64,000 nucleotides of DNA, taken from NCBI RefSeq assembly GCF_900104685.1, contig NZ_LT629755.1, positions 2,232,001-2,296,000 on the forward strand, given 5' to 3'. This document shows, in pieces, positions 43,662 to 51,834 of the stretch (position 1 is its first letter; each line of letters opens with the position of its first letter). Made by a program: the position numbers and the translations under genes. The DNA comes from Agromyces flavus (GTDB lineage Bacteria; Actinomycetota; Actinomycetes; Actinomycetales; Microbacteriaceae). The notes below the pieces were generated by a model. The model did not search any database and was not told the DNA's origin. It saw only the letters and a program-made list of their open reading frames with translations.

Positions 43662-44456
43662 TCAGTCGACCAGCGCCCCGGCCGTCAGGTTCGAGACCAC
43701 CCCGGTGATCGACCTCGCCCGATCGGATGCCGCGAACGCGAGGTGCTCCGCGACCTCGTCGAGCGTGGGCAGCCGGCCCAACAGCGTCATGCCGACGAGT
43801 CCGTCCATCCACGTGCCGAACGCGATGCCCGAGTCGGCGGCGATGCGCCCGAACATCTCGCGCGTGTACGAGGTGTCGAGGGCGTCCATCATCGCGTGCG
43901 GCCGCACGCACACCACGCGCACGCCGGCCGGCCCGAGCTCGCCGGCGAGCGCCCGCGAGAACCCCTCGAGCCCGGCGCTCTGCGCGGCGTTGCCGATCAG
44001 GCCGCGACCGGTGAGCCGCGCGCCCGGCGTCGAGATCGTCAGGATGACGCCGCTGCCCTGCGCGATCATCGGCCGCGAGACGGCCTTCGCCGTCACGAAG
44101 TTCGTCTGCAGGTAGCCAGTCACCGGGTGCAGGTAGTCGGCGAGCGACGTGTCGCCGATCGCGAGGCCCTGCACATGGTCGAAGCCGACGGCGTTCAGGG
44201 CGATGTCGATGCGGCCCGCGACATCCGTCACCTCGTCGATGTGCCGGTCGACGGCGACTTCGTCCATCGCATCGACCACGGCGATGTCGACGACCGCCCC
44301 GAGGCTCCGAGCTGCGGATGCCGCGGCCTCGAGCCGTGGCCGACTCCGGCCCGCCAGGAACAGCCGGGCACCCTCACGGGCGAACACGCGCGCCGCTGCG
44401 GCGCCGATGGATCCTCCACCGCCGTGGATCACGGCGACCTTGTCTTCGAGCAGCAT
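43662..44456 (-). CDS. SDR-fold protein lacking the catalytic Tyr and Lys
   Basis: The 264-residue protein has an SDR cofactor loop (VAVIHGGGGSIGAAAARVF) and NAVGFD in place of NNAG. The active-site helix reads GNAAQSAGLEGFSRAL where the family has YSASKAGLEGF, so both Tyr and Lys are replaced (Asn and Ser). It may be a non-catalytic NAD(P)-binding protein or use another mechanism. It is coupled to the MFS gene by a TGATG overlap. Confidence 0.8.
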   Translation of the reverse strand: MLLEDKVAVIHGGGGSIGAAAARVFAREGARLFLAGRSRPRLEAAASAARSLGAVVDIAVVDAMDEVAVDRHIDEVTDVAGRIDIALNAVGFDHVQGLAIGDTSLADYLHPVTGYLQTNFVTAKAVSRPMIAQGSGVILTISTPGARLTGRGLIGNAAQSAGLEGFSRALAGELGPAGVRVVCVRPHAMMDALDTSYTREMFGRIAADSGIAFGTWMDGLVGMTLLGRLPTLDEVAEHLAFAASDRARSITGVVSNLTAGALVD

Positions 44457-45706
44457 CACGCCACCTTCCCTTCGTTGTCCTGCGCCTCGTCGTCGCGCGG
44501 CTCCTCGTCGCGCGACGCCAATCCGCGCGTCGCCCATGCCGCGACGACCGCCGCGACGGCGATGACGGATGCCGCGACCACCGCCGACGGCACGCCGCCA
44601 CGGTCGATCGCCACGCCGCCGGCCCATGCGCCGAATGCGATGCCCGCGTTCACGGCCGACGCCGGCAGCGACGATGCGAGCGGCGCACCGGGTCCGGCGA
44701 GGCCGACGACGCGATGCTGGATCGACGGACCCGTGCCCATGCCGAACAGCCCCACGCCGAACACGGCGAGCCCGACCAGCCACGGGCTCGATCCGACGAG
44801 GAGCAGCAGGACCAGCGACGCCGTCACGCCGATCGCTCCGACGATCAGCGTGCGGGAGGCGTTCGCGTCGGCGAAGCGTCCGCCGCCGAACGAGCCGATC
44901 GCGGTCGCCGCCCCGTAGACGAGCAGGAACACCGACACCGTCGGCCCCGAGACATCCGTCACGTCGGTCAGGAACGGCACGAGGTAGGTGATCGCCGCGA
45001 GCATCGCCGCGAACGTGAGGAAGCTCACCGCGAGCACCGCGAGCACGCGCGGGGCGAAGGCGTGCCGCGCCTGCCCGGCCGCTCCGCTCCCCCGCGGCGT
45101 GGGCACCGACGGAAGCAGTGCGGCCGCGAGGACCAGCACCGCGATTCCCGCCGCCACGACCGCGACGAAGGCGCCGCGCCATCCGACCGCCTGCCCGAGC
45201 AGCGTGCCCAGCGGCAGTCCGAGCGCGCTCGCCATCGCGAAGCCCGAGATGATCACCGCCATCGCGCGACCGGTGCGTTCGCGGGGCACGATCGTCGTCG
45301 CGGTCACCATCGCGGCGGCGATGAACAGCCCCTGCACCGCACCGATCACCACGCGCACGACCACGAACAGCGAGTAGTCCGCAACCATCGCCGGAAGCAG
45401 GTTCGCCGCGACGAACACCGCCGTCGCGGTGAGCAGCACGCGTCGCCGGTCGAACCGCGTGGTCGCCAGGGTGAGCAGCGGTCCCCCGATCGCGAGGCCG
45501 AGGGCGTTGGCCGTGACGAGCGCGCCGGCGGATGGCACGGAGACGCCGAGGTCGGCCGCGATGAGGTCGATCATGCCGACCACGAGCATCTCGGCGCTGC
45601 CCATCACGAATGCGCCGGCGAAGAGGACGGCGAGGACGGCTCGTGCTCGTGCCCGTGCTCGTGCTCGTTCCGTCGTGGTTCGTGTCGTCATATCGAGTTC
45701 GGTCAT
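44456..45706 (-). CDS. MFS transporter (arabinose efflux/drug exporter type)
   Basis: The 416-residue protein has twelve membrane helices, the MFS motif A-like loop (GGPLLTLATTRFDRRRVLL) after helix two and the family order typical of DHA1 exporters such as AraJ/CmlA. An Arg/Ala-rich stretch (TTTERARARARARAV) precedes helix one. ATG 45706 sits at the edge of an 18-base palindrome that probably controls it; ATG 45691 is an alternative. SDR follows in the same operon. Confidence 0.85.
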   Translation of the reverse strand: MTELDMTTRTTTERARARARARAVLAVLFAGAFVMGSAEMLVVGMIDLIAADLGVSVPSAGALVTANALGLAIGGPLLTLATTRFDRRRVLLTATAVFVAANLLPAMVADYSLFVVVRVVIGAVQGLFIAAAMVTATTIVPRERTGRAMAVIISGFAMASALGLPLGTLLGQAVGWRGAFVAVVAAGIAVLVLAAALLPSVPTPRGSGAAGQARHAFAPRVLAVLAVSFLTFAAMLAAITYLVPFLTDVTDVSGPTVSVFLLVYGAATAIGSFGGGRFADANASRTLIVGAIGVTASLVLLLLVGSSPWLVGLAVFGVGLFGMGTGPSIQHRVVGLAGPGAPLASSLPASAVNAGIAFGAWAGGVAIDRGGVPSAVVAASVIAVAAVVAAWATRGLASRDEEPRDDEAQDNEGKVA

Positions 45707-45756
45707 GCAACCCGATGGTTGCACACAGTTCCCAGAAGTGCAACCGCAGCATTGCA
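45706..45756. promoter_or_regulatory. TGCAA palindromes between MFS and VOC genes
   Basis: TGCAACC-CGAT-GGTTGCA (45706-45723) is a perfect inverted repeat and TGCAA-N8-TTGCA (45739-45756) repeats the half-site. They sit at the start of the MFS gene. No regulator gene is adjacent, so the binding protein must be encoded elsewhere. Confidence 0.55.
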
Positions 45757-45805
45757 GATGTTTGCTCGACGCCGGTGGTCGGTGGCACTGGCTACCCTCG
45801 ACCCC

Positions 45806-46252
45806 ATGACCATCCAACGCATGGACAACGTCGCCATCGTCGTCGACGACCTGGACGCGGCGATCGCCTTCTTCACCGAGCTCGGCCTCGAGCTCGAGCC
45901 GGGCGGTCGCGCGGTCATCGAGGGCGAATTCGCCGATCAGACCGTCGGGCTCGACGGCATCCGCAGCGAGATCGCGATGATGCGCACGCCCGACGGCCAC
46001 GGCCGGCTCGAATTGACGAAGTACCTGCACCCCGAAGCATCCGCCCCGTCACCGGCGGTGCTGCCGCCGAACACGCTGGGGCTGCACCGCATCATGTTCG
46101 CGGTCGACGACCTCGACGACACCCTCGCGCGGCTGCGTCCGCACGGCGCCGAGCCGCTGCGCGAAGTCGCGAACTACGAGGACGTGTACCGGCTGTGCTA
46201 CCTGCGCGGCCCGGCGGGCATCACCGTCGCGCTGGCCGAGCAGGTCGGATAG
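45806..46252 (+). CDS. VOC-family protein
   Basis: The 148-residue protein is a two-module glyoxalase-fold protein (MDNVAIVVDDLDAAIAFFTELGLELE; HRIMFAVDDLDDTLARLRPHGAEPL; YLRGPAGITVALAEQ) with potential metal ligands His and Glu. Substrate unknown. TACCCT (45793-45798) lies seven bases before the ATG, predicting a leaderless transcript, which rules out the longer upstream frame. Confidence 0.87.
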   Translation: MTIQRMDNVAIVVDDLDAAIAFFTELGLELEPGGRAVIEGEFADQTVGLDGIRSEIAMMRTPDGHGRLELTKYLHPEASAPSPAVLPPNTLGLHRIMFAVDDLDDTLARLRPHGAEPLREVANYEDVYRLCYLRGPAGITVALAEQVG

Positions 46253-46300
46253 CGCGGGCCGGCGGCGGACGAACGGAACGTCGCCTCGTACGCTGGAACC

Positions 46301-46891
46301 GTGCCCCGACTCCACGCCGAATCCGATCGATCCAAGTGGGTGCCCGTCACGGACTCCCTCGGATTCCGCGGTCGCCGCCACCGCAAGGCGGCGATCGGGA
46401 TGCTGCTCTCGCAGGCGATGGGCCCGACCGCCACGCCGAGCGGCTCCGGCAGGGGGTTCAGCACCTGGGCGATGAGCCAGGCGGTTCCGTTCCTGATGCG
46501 CAGGGCGGCCGGTCGGGTGCTCGCGTGGGTGTGGAAGGCGGAGCCCGAGCTGCTCGTCGTGGTCGCGCAGGTTCAGGCGGCGACGCACGAGCTGCGGATC
46601 GCGCGCGCGTCCATGCCCATGCAATACCACGACACCGAGGAGTTCCGCGGCACGTACCTCGGCGTCGGCGAGAAGCTCGTCATCCCGCTTCCCCCACCCG
46701 GCCGGCCGCCGTTCGCGACGTACACCTGGGACCTCGGCTCGCACCTAGTGACCGTGACCGCCGTGTGCAGTGATCGCGAGCGGTTCGGCACCGTCATCGG
46801 CGACGTCGACGAGCTCGCGCGCGGCCTCCGCATCATCGAGGACCTGACCGTCGAGGAGTCGTCGACGGTGCTGCGCATCGACCCCGCCTGA
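46301..46891 (+). CDS. Hypothetical protein
   Basis: The 196-residue protein starts with GTG; TACGCT (46289-46294) is six bases upstream, predicting a leaderless transcript. No motif is recognised; FATYTWDLGSHLVTVTAVCSDRERFGTVIGDVDELARGLRI is the best-structured region, mixed alpha/beta. It contains a basic segment (FRGRRHRKAAIG) near residue 22. Coding status is supported by strong third-position bias. Confidence 0.7.
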   Translation: MPRLHAESDRSKWVPVTDSLGFRGRRHRKAAIGMLLSQAMGPTATPSGSGRGFSTWAMSQAVPFLMRRAAGRVLAWVWKAEPELLVVVAQVQAATHELRIARASMPMQYHDTEEFRGTYLGVGEKLVIPLPPPGRPPFATYTWDLGSHLVTVTAVCSDRERFGTVIGDVDELARGLRIIEDLTVEESSTVLRIDPA

Positions 46892-46920
46892 TCAGCCGTC
46901 ACGTCGCACCGCCGCCCGAG

Positions 46921-47652
46921 TCATCCGCCGATCAGGTGCCCCGCCTGCTCGACCACGAGCACCACCGCGAGCACGATCATCGCCGCGCCCGACACCCGCG
47001 ACACGACCCGCATCGCCGACGGCCTGAGCCGTAGCACCGTCCGCGCGCCGAACCCCACCGCGGTGTAGACCAGTGCGCACGCGCCGACGAAGATCAGGCC
47101 GAGCACCGCGAGCTGCACGGGGATCGGCCAGGCGCCCGCGGCATCCGTGAACTGCGGCAGCAGCACCACGAGCACCAGCAGCCCCTTCGGGTTGAGCCCG
47201 CTGACGCCCGCACCCTGCAGCAGGCGCATCCATGGCCGAGCGGATGTCGCGCCCCCCGCTCCTCCTGGCGTCGCGGCGTCGCCGCCGCCCGCCGCGCCCG
47301 CCGCTCCTCCTGGCGTCGCGGCGTCGCCGCCGCCCGCCGCGACCGCCGCACCGCCCGCGACCGCCGCCACGACCGGCGGCTCGCGCAGCACGCGCACCCC
47401 GAGGTACGTGAGGTAGACCGCGGCCGCCAGCGTCAGCGCGACGATGAACCACGGCAGCGCCGCGACGGCGGCGCCGACCCCGATGGCGACCGCGGCGACC
47501 GTGGAGAGGTAGCCGAGCAGGATGCCCGCGAGCGACGGCACGATGCTGCGCTCGCGGATGCCCGTGGCGATGAGGTACGCCCAGTCGGGGCCGGGCAGCA
47601 GCACCATGAGCACCATCATCACCGAGCACGCGAGCAGCAGTTGACCGTCCAT
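46921..47652 (-). CDS. LysE/RhtB-family amino acid exporter with duplicated linker
   Basis: The 243-residue protein has the LysE start (LLLACSVMMVLMVLLPGPDWAYLIATGIRER) and six membrane helices. Between the third and fourth lies a Gly/Ala-rich linker of about 40 residues in which a 15-residue unit (GGDAATPGG core) occurs twice, from a 45-base tandem repeat. ATG 47652 is fixed by TACCGT seven bases upstream on the minus strand. The Lrp-type gene opposite probably controls export. Confidence 0.87.
   Translation of the reverse strand: MDGQLLLACSVMMVLMVLLPGPDWAYLIATGIRERSIVPSLAGILLGYLSTVAAVAIGVGAAVAALPWFIVALTLAAAVYLTYLGVRVLREPPVVAAVAGGAAVAAGGGDAATPGGAAGAAGGGDAATPGGAGGATSARPWMRLLQGAGVSGLNPKGLLVLVVLLPQFTDAAGAWPIPVQLAVLGLIFVGACALVYTAVGFGARTVLRLRPSAMRVVSRVSGAAMIVLAVVLVVEQAGHLIGG
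47256..47341. repeat. 45-base tandem duplication within the LysE linker
   Basis: Positions 47256-47296 are identical to 47301-47341, a period of 45 bases that keeps frame. It encodes part of the cytoplasmic or external loop and is likely to vary in copy number by slippage. Confidence 0.85.
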
Positions 47653-47734
47653 GAAGAGCACGGTACGGATGTCGCGAGGGAAGCCGCTGCCTGGTTTCGC
47701 CTCTCTCTGCGCCATCCATGGAAGAATTCACCTC

Positions 47735-48187
47735 GTGGACGCGATCGACCGGAGGATCCTTGCCGAGCTGCAGCGCGACGGTCGGCTGAGCCTCACCGAG
47801 CTGGCCGAGCGGGTGAGTCTGAGCATGTCGCCGACGCACCGCCGGCTGCGTGCGCTCGAGACATCCGGCGCCATCACCGGATACCGCGCCGTCATCGACG
47901 CCGACGTGGTCGGCATGGGGTTCGGAGCGCTCGTGTTCGTCACGATGGCGCAGGCGAATCGCGACACCGTGCCCGCGTTCGACGCCGCGGTCGCCGAGAT
48001 TCCCGAGGTCATCCAGGCGTTGCGGCTCTTCGGCGACCCCGACTACCTGCTGCGCGTCGCCGTGCCCGATCTGCGGGCCTACGAGAAGCTCTGGGACGAG
48101 AAGCTCTCGGCGCTGCCCGGTGTCGCGCGGGTGCAGTCGACGCTGGTCATGAAGACGGTGGTGGACGATCGGGCCCTGCCCCTCTGA
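47735..48187 (+). CDS. Lrp/AsnC-family regulator
   Basis: The 150-residue protein starts with GTG and VDAIDRRILAELQRDGRLSLTELAERVSLSMSPTHRRLRALETSGAI, a classic Lrp helix-turn-helix, followed by the RAM amino-acid-binding domain (FGALVFVTMAQANRDTVPAFDAAV, DYLLRVAVPDLRAYEKLWDEKL). The open frame extends upstream without homology. It is divergent from the LysE exporter, the usual target of such regulators. AAGAAT seven bases before GTG is a weak -10. Confidence 0.9.
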   Translation: MDAIDRRILAELQRDGRLSLTELAERVSLSMSPTHRRLRALETSGAITGYRAVIDADVVGMGFGALVFVTMAQANRDTVPAFDAAVAEIPEVIQALRLFGDPDYLLRVAVPDLRAYEKLWDEKLSALPGVARVQSTLVMKTVVDDRALPL

Positions 48188-48244
48188 GCGGTCCACCGCG
48201 GGCGCCTCTCCCGCGCGACCCGAACGCGCGATAGCCTGCGGTGC

Positions 48245-48598
48245 ATGGAGACCCTTCGCGGCATCGTCGTGCTCATCCACCTCGTCGGCTTCGCTGTCCT
48301 GTTCGGCGCCTGGGTCGTCGAATGGGTCAACGGCAAGCGCGGCATCACGCGGCTGATGAACTGGGGCCTCGCGATCGCGGGAGCCGCAGGGCTCGTGCTC
48401 GCCGCGCCGTGGGGCATCGAGTACGACCTCAACTACGCGAAGATCGGCACGAAGCTCGTGATCCTCATCGTGATCGGTGCGCTGCTCGGTATCGGCGCGG
48501 GTCGTCAGCGCAAGACCGGGTCCGTTCCGGCGGCGATCTTCTGGTCGATCGGCATCCTCACGCTCGCCAACGCGGCCATCGCGGTGCTCTGGCGCTGA
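48245..48598 (+). CDS. Small four-helix membrane protein
   Basis: The 117-residue protein has four hydrophobic helices (LRGIVVLIHLVGFAVLFGAWVV, MNWGLAIAGAAGLVLAAPWGI, KLVILIVIGALLGIGAG, AAIFWSIGILTLANAAIAVLW) and no known motif. The start is supported by TAGCCT (48232-48237) seven bases upstream. Its arrangement recalls the uncharacterised CopD-like or DUF2269-like membrane proteins. Confidence 0.75.
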   Translation: METLRGIVVLIHLVGFAVLFGAWVVEWVNGKRGITRLMNWGLAIAGAAGLVLAAPWGIEYDLNYAKIGTKLVILIVIGALLGIGAGRQRKTGSVPAAIFWSIGILTLANAAIAVLWR

Positions 48599-48607
48599 CG
48601 CGCCGAG

Positions 48608-49273
48608 TCATCCGTCTCGCAGTCCGTCGGCGATCGCGTCGGCGAGCACGCGCGCGCCCTGCTCCGAGGGGTGCAGCCCGTCGAACGACATCCCTTCGCG
48701 GAATGTCCCATCGTCGGTGCGAAGTCCTGCGGATGCGTCGACGAACCGCCATCCGCGGTCATCGGCCAGCTCCTCGAGCCGCTCGTTGAGCTCGTCGGCG
48801 CCCTCAGGGAAGGCGTCCATCGGCGGGACCGAGGCGATGACGACCTCGTCGATGCCGACCTGCTCGACGATGCGACCGAGGTTCGCCGACGTCTCGGCGA
48901 ACGGCACGCCGAACGCGACGTCGTTCGTGCCGGCGAGCAGCACGAGCGCGTCGGCGTCGACGGAGGTCGCGGACTCGGCCATCCGCGCCGTCGTCGCACC
49001 CCACTCGGCCCAGCCGCCGGCGAACCCGTAGCCGGCGTCGTGCACGTACCGCGCCCAGGACGCCGGACCGAGGTCGCCGGCGGCGAAGTCGCCGCTGTCG
49101 GCGTCGGTGATCGAGTCGCCGACGGCGGCGAACGTCGGTCCATTCGTCGGTCGGTTCGTCGCCGGCGGGTCGGATCTCGCGGGCTCATCCGCCGGCGCGC
49201 AGCCGGCGAGTACGACGCAGGCCGCCGCGGCCGGCATGAGCGCGGCACTCCATGGTCGCGTGCGGGCGCTCAC
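48608..49273 (-). CDS. SGNH/GDSL-family hydrolase lipoprotein
   Basis: The 221-residue protein has a lipoprotein signal peptide with lipobox VLAGC (Cys25) and the SGNH blocks GDSIT (Ser54), GTND and DGLHPS with the catalytic Asp/His. It should be a surface-anchored esterase or acetyl-hydrolase. It begins with GTG 49273 overlapping the stop of the zinc-ribbon gene (GTGA), so the two are coupled. Confidence 0.88.
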   Translation of the reverse strand: MSARTRPWSAALMPAAAACVVLAGCAPADEPARSDPPATNRPTNGPTFAAVGDSITDADSGDFAAGDLGPASWARYVHDAGYGFAGGWAEWGATTARMAESATSVDADALVLLAGTNDVAFGVPFAETSANLGRIVEQVGIDEVVIASVPPMDAFPEGADELNERLEELADDRGWRFVDASAGLRTDDGTFREGMSFDGLHPSEQGARVLADAIADGLRDG

Positions 49274-49527
49274 GACGACGGCCTGCTCCGGCCGGCCAGC
49301 TCGGCGGCGCGGCGCGCGGCGTCACGGCTCAGCTCGGTGGCCCATCCGCAGTGCTCGCAGAGCATGACGTACCGGCGCCCGAACGTGAACAGCGGGACGA
49401 GGAACACCCACAGCCGGCTGCCGCTCTCGACGATGTGCTGCGCGGCCACCGCGTGGCAGTGGTCGCACCGGATGTGCGCCACGGCGATCTCCCGCTCGCG
49501 CGGGAAGACGCCGATGAACAGGAACAT
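49270..49527 (-). CDS. Zinc-ribbon membrane-associated small protein
   Basis: The 85-residue protein has two CxxC pairs (RCDHCH and LCEHCG) flanking a hydrophobic segment (LWVFLVPLFTFGRRYVM), typical of small zinc-ribbon proteins of actinobacteria with unknown role. It lies 10 bases after the metallopeptidase gene and is coupled to the lipoprotein gene, forming a three-gene run. Confidence 0.78.
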   Translation of the reverse strand: MFLFIGVFPREREIAVAHIRCDHCHAVAAQHIVESGSRLWVFLVPLFTFGRRYVMLCEHCGWATELSRDAARRAAELAGRSRPSS

Positions 49528-49537
49528 GCGCGGAACC

Positions 49538-49888
49538 CTACGCCCACCCCAGCTCGCGCAGCCGGGCGTCGTCGAGCCCGAAGTAGTGCCCGATCTCGTG
49601 CACGAGCGTGATGCGCACCCGCGTGCGCAGGGACTCGAGGTCGGCGCTGTGCTCCTGCATGTTGTTCTTGAAGAGGGTGATCCGGTCGGGAAGCTCGCCG
49701 AATCCGTAGACGCCGCGCGTCTTCAGCGGATGCCCGGCGTACAGCCCATAGAGCCGGGGTCGTTGCCCCGGCGGCTGGTTCTCGATGAGGATCGCGACGT
49801 TCTCGAGCCCGCGGACCATGTCGTCGGGCAGCGAATCGAACACCTCGGAGACCATCCGCTCGAAGTCCTCGTCGGAGATGTCGACCAT
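49538..49888 (-). CDS. Zincin-like metallopeptidase family protein
   Basis: From ATG 49888 (MVDISDEDFERMVSEVFDSLPDDMV) the 116-residue protein has HEIGHYFGLDD, the zinc-binding HExxHxxGxxD motif of the zincin-like DUF1025 family. These are small cytoplasmic proteins with presumed peptidase activity. The longer frame to 49939 adds a stretch without family resemblance. CACAAT six bases upstream is a near-match to the leaderless -10. Confidence 0.83.
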   Translation of the reverse strand: MVDISDEDFERMVSEVFDSLPDDMVRGLENVAILIENQPPGQRPRLYGLYAGHPLKTRGVYGFGELPDRITLFKNNMQEHSADLESLRTRVRITLVHEIGHYFGLDDARLRELGWA

Positions 49889-49993
49889 GTCCCCATTGTG
49901 CGCGCTCACCGGCGCACCGAGGCCGTCAGCCCGCGGCATCCGGATCTCTCACGCCGTGATCATCAGGCCACCCGAGCGTGGGATGATCGGCTC

Positions 49994-50098
49994 ATGGCGG
50001 TCGAACGCTCGGTATGGCGCTGGGTCGCGCTCGCGGTGGGCGCCGCCCTGGCCGTCGTGCTCGCCGGGCTGATCGTCTTCATCGCGCTCATCCCCTGA
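49994..50098 (+). CDS. Single-helix small membrane protein
   Basis: A 34-residue frame begins MAVERSVWRWVALAVG and consists of a short basic start followed by one membrane helix. Third-position bias is strong. No ribosome site is visible; GATGAT six bases before the ATG is a weak -10. Small proteins of this type are usually missed by gene finders. The role is unknown. Confidence 0.5.
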   Translation: MAVERSVWRWVALAVGAALAVVLAGLIVFIALIP

Positions 50099-50221
50099 AC
50101 GACACCCGGATCTCACCGCCCGTGACGCGGCGGTGACGCTCGCCCACTTCACTGGAATGTCCGGCCGTTCCGCGAGCCGTGACGCGCGGTACACCAGCGG
50201 ACAGCGGAGAGGAGCACTCCC

Positions 50222-51532
50222 ATGATCGAGTCAGGACCCGGGTCGCAGGTCGCGATCACGCCCGAGGGGCCGACCCTGTCCACGCCACCGGAGACGACCG
50301 GCAGGTTCATCATCGTGTTCGCCGAGGGCGCCGACCCGGCGAGCGTCCTGCAGGAGGCCGGACTCGACGACGTCGTGAGCTCCCAGGAACTCGCCGGCGA
50401 GGAGGGCGCCGTCGCCTCGAACGACACCGTCTTCGAGCAGCTCGGCATGGCGGTCGTCAGCGTCGAACCCGGCCAGCTGGGCGCGCTCGAGTCCACCGAG
50501 GAGGGCCCGCAGCGGGTGCTGTCGGTCTCCCCCGAGCTCATCCACCACGTGCGCGGCGACGACTACGTGCGCGGGTACGCCGACGGCGTGAACGACCTGG
50601 CGGGCCGTCTCGGCGTGACGTCGACGCCGGCCGCCAACGCACCCGGCGGCCCGCCCGAGACCCCGGGCGTGCAGTTCTTCCGCGACTCGACCGACTTCAC
50701 CTGGGGCATCCAGGCGACGAAGGCGCAGCTGTCCACGTTCTCGGGTCAGGGCATCTCGGTCGCGGTGCTCGACACGGGCTTCGACTCGGCGCATCCCGAC
50801 TTCGTCGGGCGATCGGTGACCACGCAGTCGTTCATCCCCAACGAGTCGCCCCAGGACGGCCACGGGCACGGCACGCACTGCATCGGCACCTCGTGCGGCC
50901 CGAAGTCGCCGGGCACCGGTCCCCGGTACGGCGTCGCGTACAACGCCGCGATCTTCGCGGGCAAGGTGCTGAGCAACGGCGGATCCGGATCCGACGGCGG
51001 CATCCTCGCCGGCATCGACTGGGCGATCACGAACGGCTGCCAGGTCATCTCGATGTCCCTCGGCGCGGACGTTCCGCGCATCCATCCGCCGTACACGGCC
51101 GCCGGGAAGCGTGCGCTCGACAAGGGCAGCCTCATCGTCGCCGCCGCCGGCAACAACGCGATGCGCACCGACCTGAAGTACGGCTTCGTGGGCGCGCCCG
51201 CGAACAGCCCGTACATCGTCGCGGTCGCGGCCCTCAACCAGCAGCTCGATGTCGCGTTCTTCTCGGCGCGCACCCTCGCCGACATGAACGGCGGGCAGGT
51301 GGATGTCGCGGGGCCGGGATACCAGGTGTACTCGTCATGGCCCATGCCGACGCAGTACCGCACGATCAGCGGAACGAGCATGGCGACGCCGCACGTCGCC
51401 GGACTCGCCGCGCTGTGGGCCGAGGCCACCGGCTACCGCGGCAACGAGCTCTGGTCGCTGCTCATGCAGAACGGTCGGCGCCTGATGGCTCCGTCGCTCG
51501 ACGTCGGTTCGGGACTCGTGCTGGCGCCATGA
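50222..51532 (+). CDS. S8-family (subtilisin-like) serine peptidase without signal peptide
   Basis: The 436-residue protein has the complete S8 triad: Asp184 in VAVLDTGFDSAHPDF, His216 in GHGHGTH and Ser386 in SGTSMATPHVAG, with the oxyanion Asn in AAAGNNAM. The first 150 residues resemble a degenerate propeptide-like region (RFIIVFAEGADPASVLQEAG, VVSVEPGQLGALES). No signal peptide or membrane helix is seen, so it would act inside the cell unless exported otherwise. It is coupled by ATGA overlap to a separate I9-like protein. GGAGAGGAG precedes the ATG. Confidence 0.9.
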   Translation: MIESGPGSQVAITPEGPTLSTPPETTGRFIIVFAEGADPASVLQEAGLDDVVSSQELAGEEGAVASNDTVFEQLGMAVVSVEPGQLGALESTEEGPQRVLSVSPELIHHVRGDDYVRGYADGVNDLAGRLGVTSTPAANAPGGPPETPGVQFFRDSTDFTWGIQATKAQLSTFSGQGISVAVLDTGFDSAHPDFVGRSVTTQSFIPNESPQDGHGHGTHCIGTSCGPKSPGTGPRYGVAYNAAIFAGKVLSNGGSGSDGGILAGIDWAITNGCQVISMSLGADVPRIHPPYTAAGKRALDKGSLIVAAAGNNAMRTDLKYGFVGAPANSPYIVAVAALNQQLDVAFFSARTLADMNGGQVDVAGPGYQVYSSWPMPTQYRTISGTSMATPHVAGLAALWAEATGYRGNELWSLLMQNGRRLMAPSLDVGSGLVLAP

Positions 51533-51822
51533 CAGAGCGCGAGCCGGGCGACGAACCGGCGCACGACGAGCGGGAGTACCATCCGGCCATGGACTGGACG
51601 AAGGTCAGCGTCACGGTTGACGACGAGCACCTCGACACGATCGACGACGTGGCCGAGGGGCTGCGCGAACGCGGCATGCAGGTCGAGCAGGTGCTGCCGA
51701 GCGTGGGCATCGTGACCGGGTCGGCGCAGGATATCGCTGCGCTGAACTCCGTGCCCGGCGTCGCGTCGGTCGATCTCGAGGAGGGCATCGACATCGGACC
51801 GCCCGACCAGGAGATCCAGTGA
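51529..51822 (+). CDS. I9-like (subtilisin propeptide/inhibitor fold) small protein
   Basis: The 97-residue protein has a beta-alpha-beta repeat (KVSVTVDDEHLDTIDDVAEGLRERGMQVEQ, VGIVTGSAQDIAALNSVPGVASVDLEE) like the I9 inhibitor fold of subtilisin propeptides, with the PGVASVDLEE end that would sit in the active site. It is translated together with the S8 protease. It may act in trans as chaperone or inhibitor of that protease; this is inference from fold and context. Confidence 0.65.
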   Translation: MTEREPGDEPAHDEREYHPAMDWTKVSVTVDDEHLDTIDDVAEGLRERGMQVEQVLPSVGIVTGSAQDIAALNSVPGVASVDLEEGIDIGPPDQEIQ

Positions 51823-51834
51823 CGCGGCGGGGAG

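Noticed and set aside
44318..46252. A 644-codon plus-strand frame ending in the VOC gene
   Set aside because: Only the last 148 codons are real; the part before ATG 45806 is antisense to the MFS and SDR genes and lies upstream of a leaderless promoter.
47256..47341. CRISPR-like repeat
   Set aside because: There are only two units, in frame in a coding region and without spacers; it is a tandem duplication in the LysE linker.
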